A stretch of DNA of 64,000 bases, taken from contig CAUEEP010000727.1 in the NCBI GenBank assembly GCA_958450365.1, forward strand, positions 1,679,501-1,743,500, written 5' to 3'. The position numbers and the translations under genes were made by a program. Within the stretch, counting starts at the first letter, position 1. Every line of letters begins with the position of its first letter. Of this stretch, positions 42,940 to 55,560 are shown in pieces. The DNA is from Mesorhabditis belari (Eukaryota > Nematoda > Chromadorea > Rhabditida > Rhabditidae). The notes below the pieces were generated by a model. The model saw nothing but the letters and a program-made list of their open reading frames with translations, had not been told where the DNA came from and made no database searches.

Positions 42940-45900
42940 TCACCAACCAGTCTCGTCCAAGACCACACATTTTGCTCCACTATCTTTAGTAGTTAATCGA
43001 GACTAAAGATTTATAAAGTTATCAATACAATATAAAAGCTTACTTCTCGGTTTTCGTTTGAAGGTCCGTCTGCTCCCAATGATAACGATTTGAGTGAACT
43101 CGTTTCCGATAAAAACGTCGTTTTTCCAACTGGAGAAGCAGGTGTCTGAACAAAAGATGTAATTACTAATGCATAGTCAAAACGCCTACTTGAGTCTCGG
43201 GAATACAATCTGCAGCGCCATACATCCGTAGCAAATCTGCTTGAGTCATTACATGACCGTCGTCTTGAGCAAACATGAAGCCATCTATGAAAATGCGCAT
43301 AAATTTTTGAAGTTGCTCAAACACCGAGTGTTTAAAATACATTGTTTTGATACTTACATTTTCCACTCTCCAAATGCGACTTTAATCCAACAACATCTGC
43401 GATTTTGATGAGTGGTTGCTTGATGACCATATCGAGCACATTATCCTAACGAGGAAATATCACATAACTAAAGCAAGCAAAGTAACCCAACATTGACCTT
43501 CATCGATTGCACGACATGTTGTAAGAGTGATGGATCCAAAGTTCGGCTTATACTAAAATTTATTTGTTAGAAGTCAAGCATTTTTCCGTTTATTTAATAA
43601 GTGAATTATTAACAATAAAAAAACCCCACGCTTTCCAAGCAACATCTGGAAGCAGACAAATGACGCAAATGAGTGGAAGAAAAGCAGTCGTTTGTACACT
43701 TGGAAGAGCCCAGAGTAAACCTTAAAAAGTATAACAGCATAATGTACTGTTAAATTTCCGTACCCAGATAATGTGCTTGGCTCGGTATTACTATTGGGAA
43801 TGACCATAAAGTAGCAACAACCGAATCCGTGGCCAGCATAATCAAAGCCGTCAAAATCGAGCCCAAAAATCCAGCAACCGTCAGCTAAATATCAGAAGAT
43901 TGATTATCAAAAAGAAAAAGCTCACAATATTAATTGATCGACTTTCAATCATCGCTTTCAGATTGACAATCACCACGAGACACTAAATGACTGCACATAA
44001 ACAGTAAAATCGCTTTATTATTTACCAAATACATATAAGATCCGACCATTTGCCCCCAACCATCCCGTCCGTTTCGAAACGCGCCTACAAATATGCACAT
44101 GAGCGAAGAGACTAACGAAGTTTGCATACCTGTTCCATATTTCCAAAAATAGAGTGTTGTGTGAAATAGAAGAAATGCGTGCAATAAGGCATTTGCTGAC
44201 CACGATAAATGATTCTAAGCAAATGAGACAGTTTATTAATCAATAGCAAAAATACCCGAATGTTCATGTTGTCTTGGAAATGTGTGTAAAGTCGCGGATA
44301 CTTTGACATTACGTGCAAGGGCGCTGGTGTATCGTGAATGCCGAGGATTGCCACCGTTACACTAAATCTTAAGACGTACAAAATGTTAACAAAACAATAA
44401 TCACCTCGTATAAAGCAAGTTGTATCTGACCATCAAAACCTCATCCGACATGCCACTAGCCGAGTGGCCATTGTAAAAAGCGTATAATACCTAAAAATTC
44501 ATTCATAATACGATTTGGTATACCAGAATAAAATAATATAGGACTTACATGAAGCAACACTTCAAACAGGTTCTTGTACAGAGAAAACAAGACCACCGTG
44601 GTGATTCGATGAAAGCAACATGTCCCGTGAACAAACAATAGCCTGTCCAAATGCCGGAACTAAACCAAACTGATAGTTTTGGTACAATGGAAAACTACCT
44701 ACTTGAGTAATGGCAAAATCTGCAGCCATGGATGCTTGTCCGCCTTCAACACCGGCTATTCCAATACCAATGTTCGCCTCCTGTATCATTGCCACATCGT
44801 TTGCACCGTCGCCAACTGCCAGAACTACAAAAATAGTCATTATTTTTTTACAAGTCAACAAATATTCAGCATCAATAACTCCAGTCCATTCGAAAAGTCA
44901 CCTTGTCCATCAACATTGTGTTTAACGAGACGGGTCACTGCTGCCTAAAAAGATAATGATTTAGTTGATTAAACTATTTTTTATCTTAACCAATTATTTC
45001 TACAAAAGATACCTTTTGAAGAGGAGTGCATCTACAGCAAATCACAGCTGAGCAGCACAAGGCTAGCCGAAGAAAGTCCATACGCATAACTTGCGACTTC
45101 AGTATCCAGTCCAAACACTAAAGCATTCGAAATCTATGAAAAAACAAGAAAACGCTAACCATTGCATCCACAATCAAGGCTAACTCAACGTCACGACTAT
45201 CCAGTCGTTTTGATCCCAAAGCATTTACGTATCTTAAAAACGAAAATAAGCTGATCAATTATAGAACAACAACTTTTCTAATTGTGCAGCCGTTTCTTCT
45301 TCAGTGTTTGTTGCCAGTATCATCGTCGGCATTTTTGATGATATCAATGAACAAGAATAGCCTGAAAACGAGTCATTGAAAAAACTATCAAAGTCTAATA
45401 TACCAATGTTTAGCGCAGTTTCAAGTTTGTCACCCGTCAATACCCAAACACGAATGTCCGCCTGTAGCATTCGAGCGATCGTTTGTGGCACTCGCTTAAA
45501 TCTCTACATACATTACTAAAACAAATCTTTTGCTCACTTCTTGCAATTTATCCTCGATGGCCGATGCTCCCAACAAAATAAATTCCTGAATTGTACGTTA
45601 GAAAAAAAGATAATTAAAAAGTAAAACCTTTTCAACAATCTTGGCGGCTTTTTCAATTGCCTCTTCTCGATCATACAGTTCACAGTTTGCCCGACTCCAG
45701 ATTTGCGCCCAATTTCTAAAAAACATGATTTGAAACACCATTTTAAATTCACCGATATTCTTCTTCATCCAAATCACGATAGGCAAAGCAAAGGGTTCGA
45801 TAGCCTAAAATGATAAAGAATTGACCGAGGTACAATAAAATTCAATAAAACCTAAGTTTGCAAACTCTTTCAGATGGGCTTGAGTGGTGCTTCTGACTTT

Positions 45901-48849
45901 TGGATCACTCGACGGACTTAGCATCTCCATTATTTTGACATCCTAAACAAAATCCTATTAAGTTCCCAAAGTCTAAAAACACGAACAGCTCCTTTCACAA
46001 AGAGGCACAGCTTTCCTTCTGGGGTTCTCACGATTACTGTCATTCGTTTTCGATTCGAATTAAATTCGATCATTGCAAGTAGTTGAAAAACGTGGCAAAC
46101 ACCATTCAAAAATTTTACTATAGACTTTGATGAAACTAATCAGAACGCACCACTTCGACGCTGATCGAATCGGGAGTTCTTGCAGTGAAGGCGTAACGAG
46201 CCTGTTTTGCAAATTTAACCAAGCATTTCTCGTCTAAAAATACTCTTTGGTATAAGCGCCATTCAACAATAACCTGGAGAGCAGGCATGGAATATCGACT
46301 CCCGTGGTTTCTTTGGCTGGGGTGAATCAGGTACTGTCATTCGAAGGCTAACAATATTGGATAATGAGGTCTCTCCGTGTTCCTTTGAGGCGTCGTTTCT
46401 GCAACAAAAAAGTAATTTCCGCTACAAGAAACAAACTTTTTCTTATCAACAACAACCGTATGACAAACAGCGCAAGCTAAGAGGAATAAATCAATGGAGT
46501 TGGAGTTTCCCTAAAACTGTTTAAGTAAGCATAATAAAATAAACGATAGCCAGACTTTTGCATTCAACCGTAGCTCTTTAAGCAGCTTGTCAGTATTGAA
46601 TTCTTTTCCTTTAGAAGATCGTTTACCATACTTTTGTCTAAAATTAAAAGAATTGACTAGGTATTTTAAGTAATCAAAATACCCTCCAATTGAGCAAAAT
46701 TTGAAACACATAGTATTCGTCGTGAGAGTGCCCGTCTTGTCCGACAACACATACTTCACCCTGCCCAAGTTCGGTATCATTTTGAAAGATCGCACCTAAA
46801 GTTAAAGCTATGATAGCAAACTGGTATCTTCTAGCTGTCACTCTGGCATACCGTACAATTGAGAATAACTTACTTCAACTCTTTGATCTCTTGTCTCATC
46901 GTACAGGAAGAGGTCCTAAAGCAATGTAATTTGCTTCCAAAAAATGTTGCTTACTTGTCCGAGATAGTAAGCTTGCCACATTAAACATCCCTCAATTGTG
47001 ATATAAAGCGATATCGGCACCAAATTCGAGAACAAGATCAACTCAGCAAGAAACAAGCCAAACATCGTTGATTGAACACCCCCGACATCACCTGAATTTA
47101 AGATAAGGATCTACATAATATTTTTCTTTACCGTAATAAGTTTTGAACCAAGACTCATCACCCGTTTTAGACCAGAAAGCAATGGGAGCAGACATCAACA
47201 AAAGCCATCCGATTTGCGTCACGACCATCCAACTTGTCAAACGATGTATGATAGATCTAAAGATTAAAAAATTACCCATTCAATTCACTTTTTAACACTC
47301 ACGTTTTCGAGCTTTTCTTGATTGAGTTCTTCGCAAGTTTTGTGCTTCGACCAGCGTGCACAACAACCCCTAGCAGCCAATCTGTGTTCTGAATTGTAGC
47401 TCCGCGAAAGATCAAATTTGAGGCACCTAAAGTCAGCTTTATTAGATCAATTAAAATACCACCCACTCAATGGAACATGTGCGCACTTTTCATCGCCGTT
47501 AATGGATAGACAAGATCGGTCACTCCAGCGACTAAACAAAATCTTAGCAAAGGGAAACAAGAAAAGAGCACCTTGTCATCGGGAGAATGTCCTTCTTGAT
47601 CTTGAGGACACCCTGGAATCGATCCAATGCACGAGACGGAGCCTCATAATGTATTTCCGATTCCGAATCAACAAGAATCTAGAATAGGTGTTGCAATGAA
47701 GTAAAACTCAAGCATACCTTTACTCTCTCGATCGAGTCTACGGCCAATGTGTATGGTGTGGCCTGACGAATCTTTAAACTTGCTTCTCCATCCAAATTCG
47801 AGGTCTCCATGTAAATGATTCCACCAGGTTCCGATGAGCTATAGCCAAGGCGTTATTAAAATACAAAACGAGTAGTTTTACCTTAACAAGATCAAATCAG
47901 CCGGCACCTTGTCGTCGCTCCCCAAGCGAACAAGCTGTGACTCTCGCAACTATAAAAAAGTAAGTTGCCGATTAAAAAACACCACCTACATCTTTCCACT
48001 TTAAAAATTGCCATTCACCCGTCTTAAAATCAAGCGCCTCGACCTTCGTATTGTTAACTCGTTGATCCGATAAACGTCTTTTCTAAAGATAAAATAAAAT
48101 CGTAAAATTATTCAAAAATTACCATGTCTTCATAAATTTCGATCAACGCATTCACTGAGATGATTACAATCAACGGAAATCCACTTGTGTGCCATGCAAA
48201 CGGTGAAATTCCCGGGTAAAGCTAAAACAAAAGTGTGCTGGGTATGTTAAACGAAGAATTACCTGAATAAGTGTAAGAATCAAAAAGAAAAGATTTGAAG
48301 GTTCGGTAAACTGTGCGTAGAAAAACTTTGGAAGGAAATTGAGGAGGCTGTATTTCGTGGTGTAGAGGTGGTTGGAAACTAAAACTCACTCAATAACTAG
48401 AGATATCAGATTAGGTACTTACCGCCATTTTTCAGGAGATGTCCAATTGTGATATTGCAGGTTTCCGTTCGAGATTTGCAGCACTAAAAGAAAAGAGTAG
48501 ATACGAGTGTTGTTTTAAAGGAAATGAAATGCGGAACTAGGTAGCTGGTTCTAGAAACTACTACCTAAGTTCAAAATATTTTCACCAAACGATCACACAA
48601 ATCAAAACTCACAAATTTCTCCTTGAGTGACTCGAGCATCGGTGGCTTGTCGTTAACTTCTTCCAGTCGAATTAAGGAGTAACCTTTGCACACCAGAAAT
48701 AAGAAATGACGAAGAGATCACCGTAATAAGATCGTGAAAATTTGCACTAAATGCAAATTTACATTTAATTGGGTGTTATTCAGTTAATTACCTAAATGAT
48801 AAATTGCACAAAGCGAGTACTTTTCGAAGAAAGTAAGAATTTTTCTCAT
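42940..48849 (-). CDS. P4-type ATPase, phospholipid flippase
   Basis: At least 25 exons on the minus strand. Start proposed at 48,849 ([18 protein letters not shown]), spliced to [17 protein letters not shown]; this first exon is uncertain. Landmarks in order: [10 protein letters not shown] and [11 protein letters not shown] (TM1 entry), [32 protein letters not shown] (actuator domain, about 47,780), [19 protein letters not shown] (TM4), [17 protein letters not shown] (phosphorylated Asp, about 46,735), [18 protein letters not shown] and LCLFVKGA (nucleotide binding), [38 protein letters not shown] (hinge, about 44,800), then C-terminal membrane helices and a hydrophilic tail ending VVLDETGW with TGA at 42,942-42,940. 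P4-ATPases move aminophospholipids to the cytosolic leaflet, usually with a CDC50 subunit. The TGES-equivalent DGET reads DGEA, keeping the catalytic Glu. Closest in style to the ATP8 group; orthology to a particular nematode tat gene not decided. Confidence 0.9.
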
Positions 48850-48976
48850 TTTTCTTTGCCTTAAGTGAACCTAGGGCGCTTTCCAAACTCAACCTAATCT
48901 TCTTTTGTTTTTTAACCTATATTTTAATTGGTTTTTTTCCAGAAAAAGGTCAATTCTGTGGCCACTGTATGGAACG
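48850..48976. promoter_or_regulatory. Divergent intergenic region between flippase and cyclin genes
   Basis: Only about 130 bp separate the proposed start codons of the minus-strand flippase and the plus-strand cyclin, and a TTTTTTTCCAG acceptor lies 34 bp before the cyclin ATG. The two genes probably share a promoter region, unless the first flippase exon is mis-assigned. No specific sites identified. Confidence 0.4.
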
Positions 48977-51131
48977 ATGATGACGTTTAGAGGGGTTACA
49001 AAGGATTTGACTACTTTTGATGCTTTTTGGGAAACGCCAAGCATTAGTGTAAGTTTTTCAAGAGTTTTTTTGCATTTCCTGAAGTTTAGTGCTCGGTTCC
49101 TTCTCCATTTGCCGACAAATCCCAAGACGAAGAATCATCAGATGGCGAGCAATCATCCCCTAGCAAGGGAAGCTTCCCCGATTTGTCAAGTTCGCATTTT
49201 TTTTGTTACAATCTGTAAGCACAATGTTTAGATTCTATATCATTTGTTTCAAACTGGGAATCCTTTAATTCGGCTACATTTGTCGGCATGCCACCACCAC
49301 CGGCTAAATATTCAAATGAAAGGGTTGGAAGCATTGCGCACGAAGTTTTAATGTGTCCTTCAGATCAATGCATCTGATATGGTTGATCGTAGACGGAAGC
49401 TTCAAGACACTTCGATCACGGATTCGGTCCAAAGTATACCACCCTGCCCGCCAAAGAGATCTTGTAAAGTCAGTCAGGTTTTCTCCGCAGGTATTGCTTT
49501 TTTATCTAACCAGGGTTTAATTATGGTATAGATTTTTCAACAACTTTCTTTCACTCAACGATTAGCAGCTTTTCGCCCTTACCTGAAACAAAAAGGTTAG
49601 TTCATTGTTTACTGAAAGTAAACAGTTTGGTCTTTAGCAATTCTATCGGATACAACTCTCAATCATCAGAATTTTCCCATCAACGCCGTCTCGGGTTAAT
49701 GGTCGAACTTACGTTCGATTACGGGACTCATCTTTGCAATCCAGAAGACTCGATTCTTGTACGTTTTGGCTCAGTTACACGCTCCTTTTGCCAAATAGTA
49801 TTTTTTTACACTTTAGACGTACGAAATATTGCGCCAACGAGAAATATCAGCTAATGCCATCAAAGAAAACTTTCTCCAACAACTTTATTGCTCGATGCCT
49901 GGCGTGGCTCAAGTTCGACGTGCAGTCTTGAGGAAAATGTTTGTTGCTGTTGAGGATAAAGAGTACAATCAAGTTAGTTACCTATTTTTTTAAAGCTTTA
50001 ATGACATTTTAGGAGACGTTTCACTTGGCAGCCTATTTTCTAGACGTTGCTTTGTCAGCCATGATTCCTAGAACAGAGGAAACAATCTTTAAAATGGGAG
50101 CAGCAGCGTTAGTCCTTGCTTCGTACGTTTCTTGCTCAGCACTCAGGAATGCTTTTATTTAGAAAGATGGAAGAATACAATCCATTACACTTTTCGAACG
50201 TTTGTGGCGATGGTGCTCACGCAATTACCAAAGTGTTAATGAAAGAGCTGGCCAGCTTTGAAAAAGTCATGCTTGCGGCACTAAGGTATTAAAAGGAGGG
50301 GTTTTGATTTGTCCAATTTTAGATGGCGACTTGAGGTAGCAACGCCTTACACCTTTGCGAATTTTCTGCACACCGTCGTTCAAAGTTCAAAAGAACAAAT
50401 TTTATTCGCGATGGTACTTTTAAAAAAATTGCTGTTAAACATTTAAGTTTAGTATTTGCTACACCATTCCCTGCTCAATGATCAGTGCCGTCGATGGAAA
50501 AGCTACCTAACGGCTCATGCTGCCATTATAGTAGCACATGTATTGATACCAACTACAAAAACTAAAGTATGTAATTTTTTTATTCTAACAATGGATTCCA
50601 AGTTGTTTTAGTATTATTGTGCCGAAGTGCTGCTGAATTTGGTCGTGAAACAACTTCATCCCACTACAATGCTACGTTTGGACTCTGTTCGGGAAATTTG
50701 CTTGCATCTCATCGAAACTTACGAAACTGTGGTTGTTTACTTGCCGTTTGCGTTTAGTTTTTTGTAGGTTTCCGCACGCAGTACCAATGTTTCTTTACCT
50801 CCGATATCTGAATGGCCGATCTGCCTAAGGGCTGACTTTTGGCGAATCGCTCGCACAAAGAAAGAATTAAAGGTAGCATTTTGCAAGATGTAAATATTTT
50901 AGTGCACAACTCTCCCAATATTTATCGATTTAGACGAAGCCACTTCTGGCATCAAGTCTCAGCCAGCATACAACACAAGACATGGCTGGGTCGGAATACC
51001 TCTACTCGACGATCAGCGAATTTGACCAAACCGATTGTAGCGAATTAAATTCTGATGAAATAGATATGGACCAAACAAGTGACTTAATTGCTGACGCCAC
51101 TCACTCTTTCCAGGATCCTTTTGATTTTTGA
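48977..51131 (+). CDS. Cyclin (A/E/B-type cyclin box)
   Basis: ATG 48,977 follows a splice acceptor and begins MMTFRGVTKDLTTFDAFWE. The N-terminal third is Ser/Pro-rich (SQDEESSDGEQSSPSKG, PPCPPKRSCKV). The cyclin box starts near 49,815: YEILRQREISANAIKENFLQ, VRRAVLRKMFVAVEDKEYNQ (the position of MRAILVDW in other cyclins), ETFHLAAYFLDVALSAMIPR, FKMGAAALVLASKMEEYNPL and MLAALRWRLEVATPYTFANF. A C-terminal cyclin fold follows (YYCAEVLLNLVVKQL). The tail is acidic (DEIDMDQTSDLIAD) and ends TGA at 51,129-51,131. Cyclins of this type activate CDK1/CDK2. The Lys and Glu of the two cyclin-box positions that contact CDK (here RK in LRKMF and ASKMEE) look present. I cannot assign A versus E versus B. 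Confidence 0.8.
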
Positions 51132-51440
51132 ACTTCTAGGTAATAGGTTTTCGGTGACTTTATTTTTCTTTTGGCACCACCCCTTTTTTAATTGATTCTT
51201 TTTAAACAGCTGGAAATCTGTGAAATTACTTGTTTTTCTATTAATTGTAGTTTTCAGCACTGTTTAATAAATAATAGTTTTGCTTATCAAATCTCGGTAA
51301 AACTCTTCACAAAGCACAAATGGCAGACTTTAGCAAGCTCGAGCAAAGCAACTCGATATCACGAGTCGGGACCGGTGCTTGAAATCGTTATACCAAGTTA
51401 TTACAACGTATTTATCAACAAAAGGAGTATGTAAATAAGA
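51132..51440. other. Cyclin 3' flank
   Basis: AT-rich, no gene recognised. A short plus-strand frame exists without domain support. Confidence 0.4.
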
Positions 51441-51445
51441 AGCGG

Positions 51446-52140
51446 TTAAGAAACAATCAAAACCGATTGAAAAAATCTGTTAACGAGGTTTGCTTTAATA
51501 GTGAACAAAGTCTGATCGTAAAAAATCATAATCATAAAAGCTTTAACAATTTTTGAGTTCGCCTTCGGTTTGGCGTAATTTCGGAGCACTTGAAAACAAC
51601 GGTATGGTTCTTCGCGAGAAACTAGCGTGATTTCGGTCACTTTTTCGTCCTCGTCTTCTGATAATAAAGAATTTGATCGAGTCGCAACAGTTGCCAGCTT
51701 CTCTAAAGTTCGTAAACCGGTCGTGGGCACATTTCCATCGGCAAAGCAAATTCAGGTGCATTAATTGATGCAGCTGAATCTACAATCTAAATCTCCACAA
51801 TCAGCCAGTTGCTTCCAAACTTGATTCAGTTCATCTCTGAAAGCGTCTCCATGTGCTTGAGTATCATAATGAAGGCAACTTTGAGATCCGCATGTTTAAT
51901 TGCCCTCAAATGTGCCCGTTTTGTTCGATTTCCTTCGTTGATCACATTCAAAATAGTCGAGCACTTGCCAAGAATCGCAGAAATGGTCGATTGTGGCAGC
52001 CAAAAATGCTTTGCCAATTCATTCGGTCCTTTTGAAGCCGAGAGGTCGATTATTTTCTTCAAGCCCAAGTCGATTCACCTTCCCATAGTTTTTTCCACAA
52101 TTTCAGAATCAGGCTTGATTGAAGGCTACAAAATTTTATT
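51446..52140 (-). pseudogene. CENP-B/Tigger-type HTH gene lacking the nuclease domain
   Basis: Minus strand, about 52,073 down to 51,826: GLKKIIDLSASKGPNELAKH, FWLPQSTISAILGKCSTILN and KHADLKVAFIMILKHMETL match the paired helix-turn-helix of CENP-B and Tigger transposases. After a possible 45-nt intron (acceptor GATTCAG near 51,779) comes a tail (SLLSEDEDEKVTEITLVSRE, YRCFQVLRNYAKPK; frame 51,730-51,446) resembling the acidic C-terminus of such proteins. The ~200-residue DDE nuclease is absent. Frames of the two parts do not join cleanly and a TGA lies just upstream of the HTH, so a decayed insertion is likelier than a domesticated gene. Confidence 0.55.
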
Positions 52141-52404
52141 TCCACTTTAAGGTGTTTTTTTAAGTTTATGTCAATGTTCCAATACATTTTCTAATATAAA
52201 ATTTTAGAATGTCATGCCTTTACTTTTCGGCCTCAAGGATAACCAAACGAACGATACATAAAAAAACACTAAATTTCATGTCATTTGACTAACTGAATAA
52301 AATTTTTTTCGCATTTATTTGCTTTAGTCCCAAAATTTATTCCACAAAGTTAAAAACCATACGATAAATTTTCACAAAATATTTTATCCTAACATAAAAA
52401 ATAC

Positions 52405-53724
52405 CTATGCCATTTTTCTTGTCAAAAAGAGATCTCTGATTGGTGTCTGAAATTTGAGATTGAGGCGAAGATTTGAGCGAGCTTACCTTTGAATCTGTTG
52501 GCAGCCTTTTGATATCAAAAATTGATTTGATCCTTGGATGACGAAGCATTTGGGTTTGCGCGAATCCCGTAATCGAAACGACAAGCCAATACAACGGAAT
52601 AACCTGAAAAAGATAATTGTTTTGAAAAAAGCAAGAAGCAAAAGCAAAGTCAAGTTTTAAAACGCTTGCAAACTTACGGCTGGAAGATGTGCCATAATGT
52701 AAACAGCTGCAGTAGTCATAAAAGCCAAAGAAGCATCATAGGTTTTTAGCCAATTCTTTCTTGTCCCTATCGCAGGATAAATTTTACGTTGAGCCTGCAG
52801 ATTTACAGTTACCGAAGAAAAATAAATCTTACCCAAAGATTCAGAAACCCGAATGACCCAACAATGGCGGGTAGAATAAAATACGGATCTGGTAGGAGTA
52901 GATCGGGAATCCAAAGTGCTCCTGGAACGGCCGGCGCAAAATCACCTAAAACATGGAAAATAACGATTCTGATTTAAAGGCTTACCATTGATAATATTAC
53001 GTAGAGCAAATGACGAAAAGATCCATATTGGTACTGAACATATTTTGAGGTTCTGAATTCGTGAAGCTTGTAGCCGTTGTTCAACAAGGTAACCAGGAAC
53101 GTTTTCTTTTATCTGAAAACAAAAATATCACCCTTTAAATGCATCGTTAATGTTACCAATTTTTCTGTATGATCCAAAACTTTAGGATCTTCCGTTTTGA
53201 GGATTCCAGTCGGAGAAAGACCAATTTTGTAGTGCTCCGAAACTTTCTACAAGAATTACTATATTCATATACATATACATTCGACCCACCTTTAATATCG
53301 CTTGAGTGAAAAAATTCTGTGCGTGAATCCTTTTAGCAAAAAGTTTTTCAGCCAATACATGTGTCGGAGCAGTGAGTAGCCGCAGCGCTATACCTGAAAC
53401 TATAAACGTGCCCGCCCATGGCACGCCAGCAGCATGAATTCCTAAAATAATTCTTCGTGTTTTCAGTTCATAAGCGACAAGATAAACCTTCCATTCCCCA
53501 CTGCATAGCTTGCGTTATGTTACAATCGGCTGCATACTCAAAGACGCTCGAAATCGCTGGTGGTAGTTGACTCGCATTCCTTCTTTGTGAAGTGGAGTTG
53601 GAAACAGTCGCCGGTTCTGTGCTGACATAAAATCAAACTCTCGCTTAAATTACAAACTTGCTAGCAAATAAAGCTTGTTTGAGCAACACGGTAGTGATAA
53701 ACGATTCGTTGCTGCTAGGAACAT
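52405..53724 (-). CDS. COX18: COX18, mitochondrial inner-membrane insertase (YidC/Oxa1 family)
   Basis: ATG at 53,724-53,722 gives MFLAATNRLSLPCCSNKLYL, a plausible mitochondrial presequence. After a 41-nt intron the frame continues KPATVSNSTSQRRNASQL, FEYAADCNITQAMQWGMEG, then VPWAGTFIVSGIALRLLTAP (TM1), a hydrophilic loop with EKLFAKRIHAQNFF and NVPGYLVEQRLQA, IWIFSSFALRNI (TM2), PDLLLPDPYFILPAIVGSFG (TM3), LAFMTTAAVYIMAHLPA (TM4), and VIPLYWLVVSITGFAQTQML (TM5). The end, RLPTDSK-TPIRDLFLTRK, follows another 40-nt intron and stops at TAG 52,407-52,405; it parallels the ETPYKDIF tail of vertebrate COX18. COX18 exports the C-terminal domain of COX2 during cytochrome oxidase assembly. Starts 240 bp after the NSE3-like stop, same strand. 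Confidence 0.88.
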
Positions 53725-53963
53725 CTACAACTTGTCATAGACAAAAACTGGACAACTTTTCAGAGATTTCGGAAGATCGCAAGATAACGTAACTTCTTGT
53801 TTGCAGATTTCTCGTAAAAGCAAGTTTTATTTTCACCCGTAAACAATGAAAATTGACCCGAAAAAAAGCGATATCAACGACAAATGAAGTTTTTAAAAAT
53901 GCAGAACAAAATTCATAATAAACAACAAAACAAGAAAAATAGTTATAAAGAACAAAAAAAAAA

Positions 53964-55237
53964 CTATTTTTCAGACTGCGTTTGTGATTGTCCTTGCTGG
54001 GACTGTGTTTTGGCTTGTGACTAAATACAGTTATTAAAACTATCCCAGGTAAAAATTTCCTACTTTTTCAGCTCCAACATCAGTCGTGCCCAACTCTGTC
54101 CCCATACCACCTGGTGGTTTCTTGCCAATTTCTTGCCGGAATTGTTGATAGAAACTAAAAATAAATAAGTACATGCTTTGTACCTCTTTTTTACCGATAT
54201 TGCAGGTCCGCAATTTTTTCGGTGTGACTCCTCCACTCGTCGGCATTTTCGTTCGAAATCTCCAAAAACATGTCATAAATCATCTAAAAGTTAATATTTT
54301 TAATATCACAACAAAATTTTAACCTGTGGACTAATTGTGCCAAGTGCTTTGCCTCCCCATTCGTAAAAAACTGGTCCTGATTGTTCTTGTCTTGATTTTA
54401 CATCTTTCGAAGATGCTAGCCAGCCTAAACAATATGTATTTTGTTAAGCTAAAAACCTTTAATACCTTCTTTAACGAACTGTTGAATAAGTTGCGAAATA
54501 TTGCCAAGGTTCTCATCGGAACGATCTGAGTCAAAGCCAAGAGAGTCCTAAATTATAACATTGTGTTAGTTTGGATTTGTCTAGCCCACTAGAAATTTCC
54601 ATAATGAATCCGATGATGTTTTTCCAAAGTCGCTTCCTGCACATGGGTGTTGTTCCATCAAGATAAAAGCAAGAATTATGTGCAGTAAACCCCGACGGGC
54701 GTCCTCCTAAAAAACTCTTATAGGGTGGAAAACATTGAATGCAAACCCATTCGCATTTTGATGATGTGCCGGGAGCTGCGGGCAATACATTGCAAACGTA
54801 GAGATTTCCTTGGTCTTTGACAATCTAAATCATAAAATATTTTTGTATATCAAACTAGAAATTACCGCAAGACCACATGAATTCCTCAAGCGCTTATTTG
54901 TGTCTTTCAAAATACAATTCCACGTGGTGTCGTCACATCGTGTCATCTGGCGAACTTGCGTTTCCTAGATTTATGATGTTCATAGTTCAAAACTTCCTAA
55001 CGGCAAAGCACAACCAAGCTTACTTTAACTGCATTTTTTCCATGAATCGAAGCCAGCATATATTGTGCCACGGTTGCCGTCAAGTCCCCCAGAGTCACTG
55101 GCTCAAAACCTTCACGCGCAGGAAAGACGACAACATCCTAAACCCTTTAGGTTGTGCAACAATTCATGCATTCTTACGTCATCGAATTCTTGGATCCTTC
55201 CGTTGAAACGAGGCAGATTTTTCAAATCCCCGCTCAT
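53964..55237 (-). CDS. NSMCE3: MAGE-domain protein, NSE3-like subunit of the SMC5/6 complex
   Basis: ATG 55,237-55,235 begins MSGDLKNLPRFNGRIQEFDD; a 40-nt intron leads to VVVFPAREGFEPVTLGDLTA and VAQYMLASIHGKNAVK. Then MTRCDDTTWNCILKDTNKRL, GLAIVKDQGNLYVCNVLPAA, RRGLLHIILAFILMEQHPC, SSDSLWKFLDSLGFDSD, ISQLIQQFVKEGWLASS, GPVFYEWGGKALGTISPQ and MIYDMFLEISNENADEW. The pattern RG-LL-x(2)-L-x(2)-I-x-M, W-x-FL-x(2)-LG, F-x(3)-G/Y-WL and YEWG-x-A-L is that of the tandem winged-helix MAGE homology domain. NSE3 binds NSE1 and NSE4 in the SMC5/6 genome-stability complex; non-mammalian animals usually have one MAGE gene, which supports this role. The Gln/Ser-rich tail (SQAKTQSQQGQSQTQSEK) ends TAG 53,966-53,964. 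Confidence 0.85.
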
Positions 55238-55560
55238 CCTGAATGTCTTTATCCAGTTTAAAAATCGAAGCAATTCAACTGGTATTTAATTTTGCTATAA
55301 AACGTATTTTTTAAAAATACTGCCCTCAAGTCAAACTTTTTATTATTTAAAACATGTTATATGGGTATACAAAAGTTGGGCAAACGATATAAAGTGAATT
55401 GGCAACAAAAATACTATACAAATACAATGCAGCAAGACTAGAATTCAAGGCATCGAGATTCATAAAAGAATAAACAACTATCCACAAGTATCAAAAGCCA
55501 CTATACAGAACTAGGCAGGAATTAATAATACTGTTTGGGTAATTCAATTTAACGTCACAG

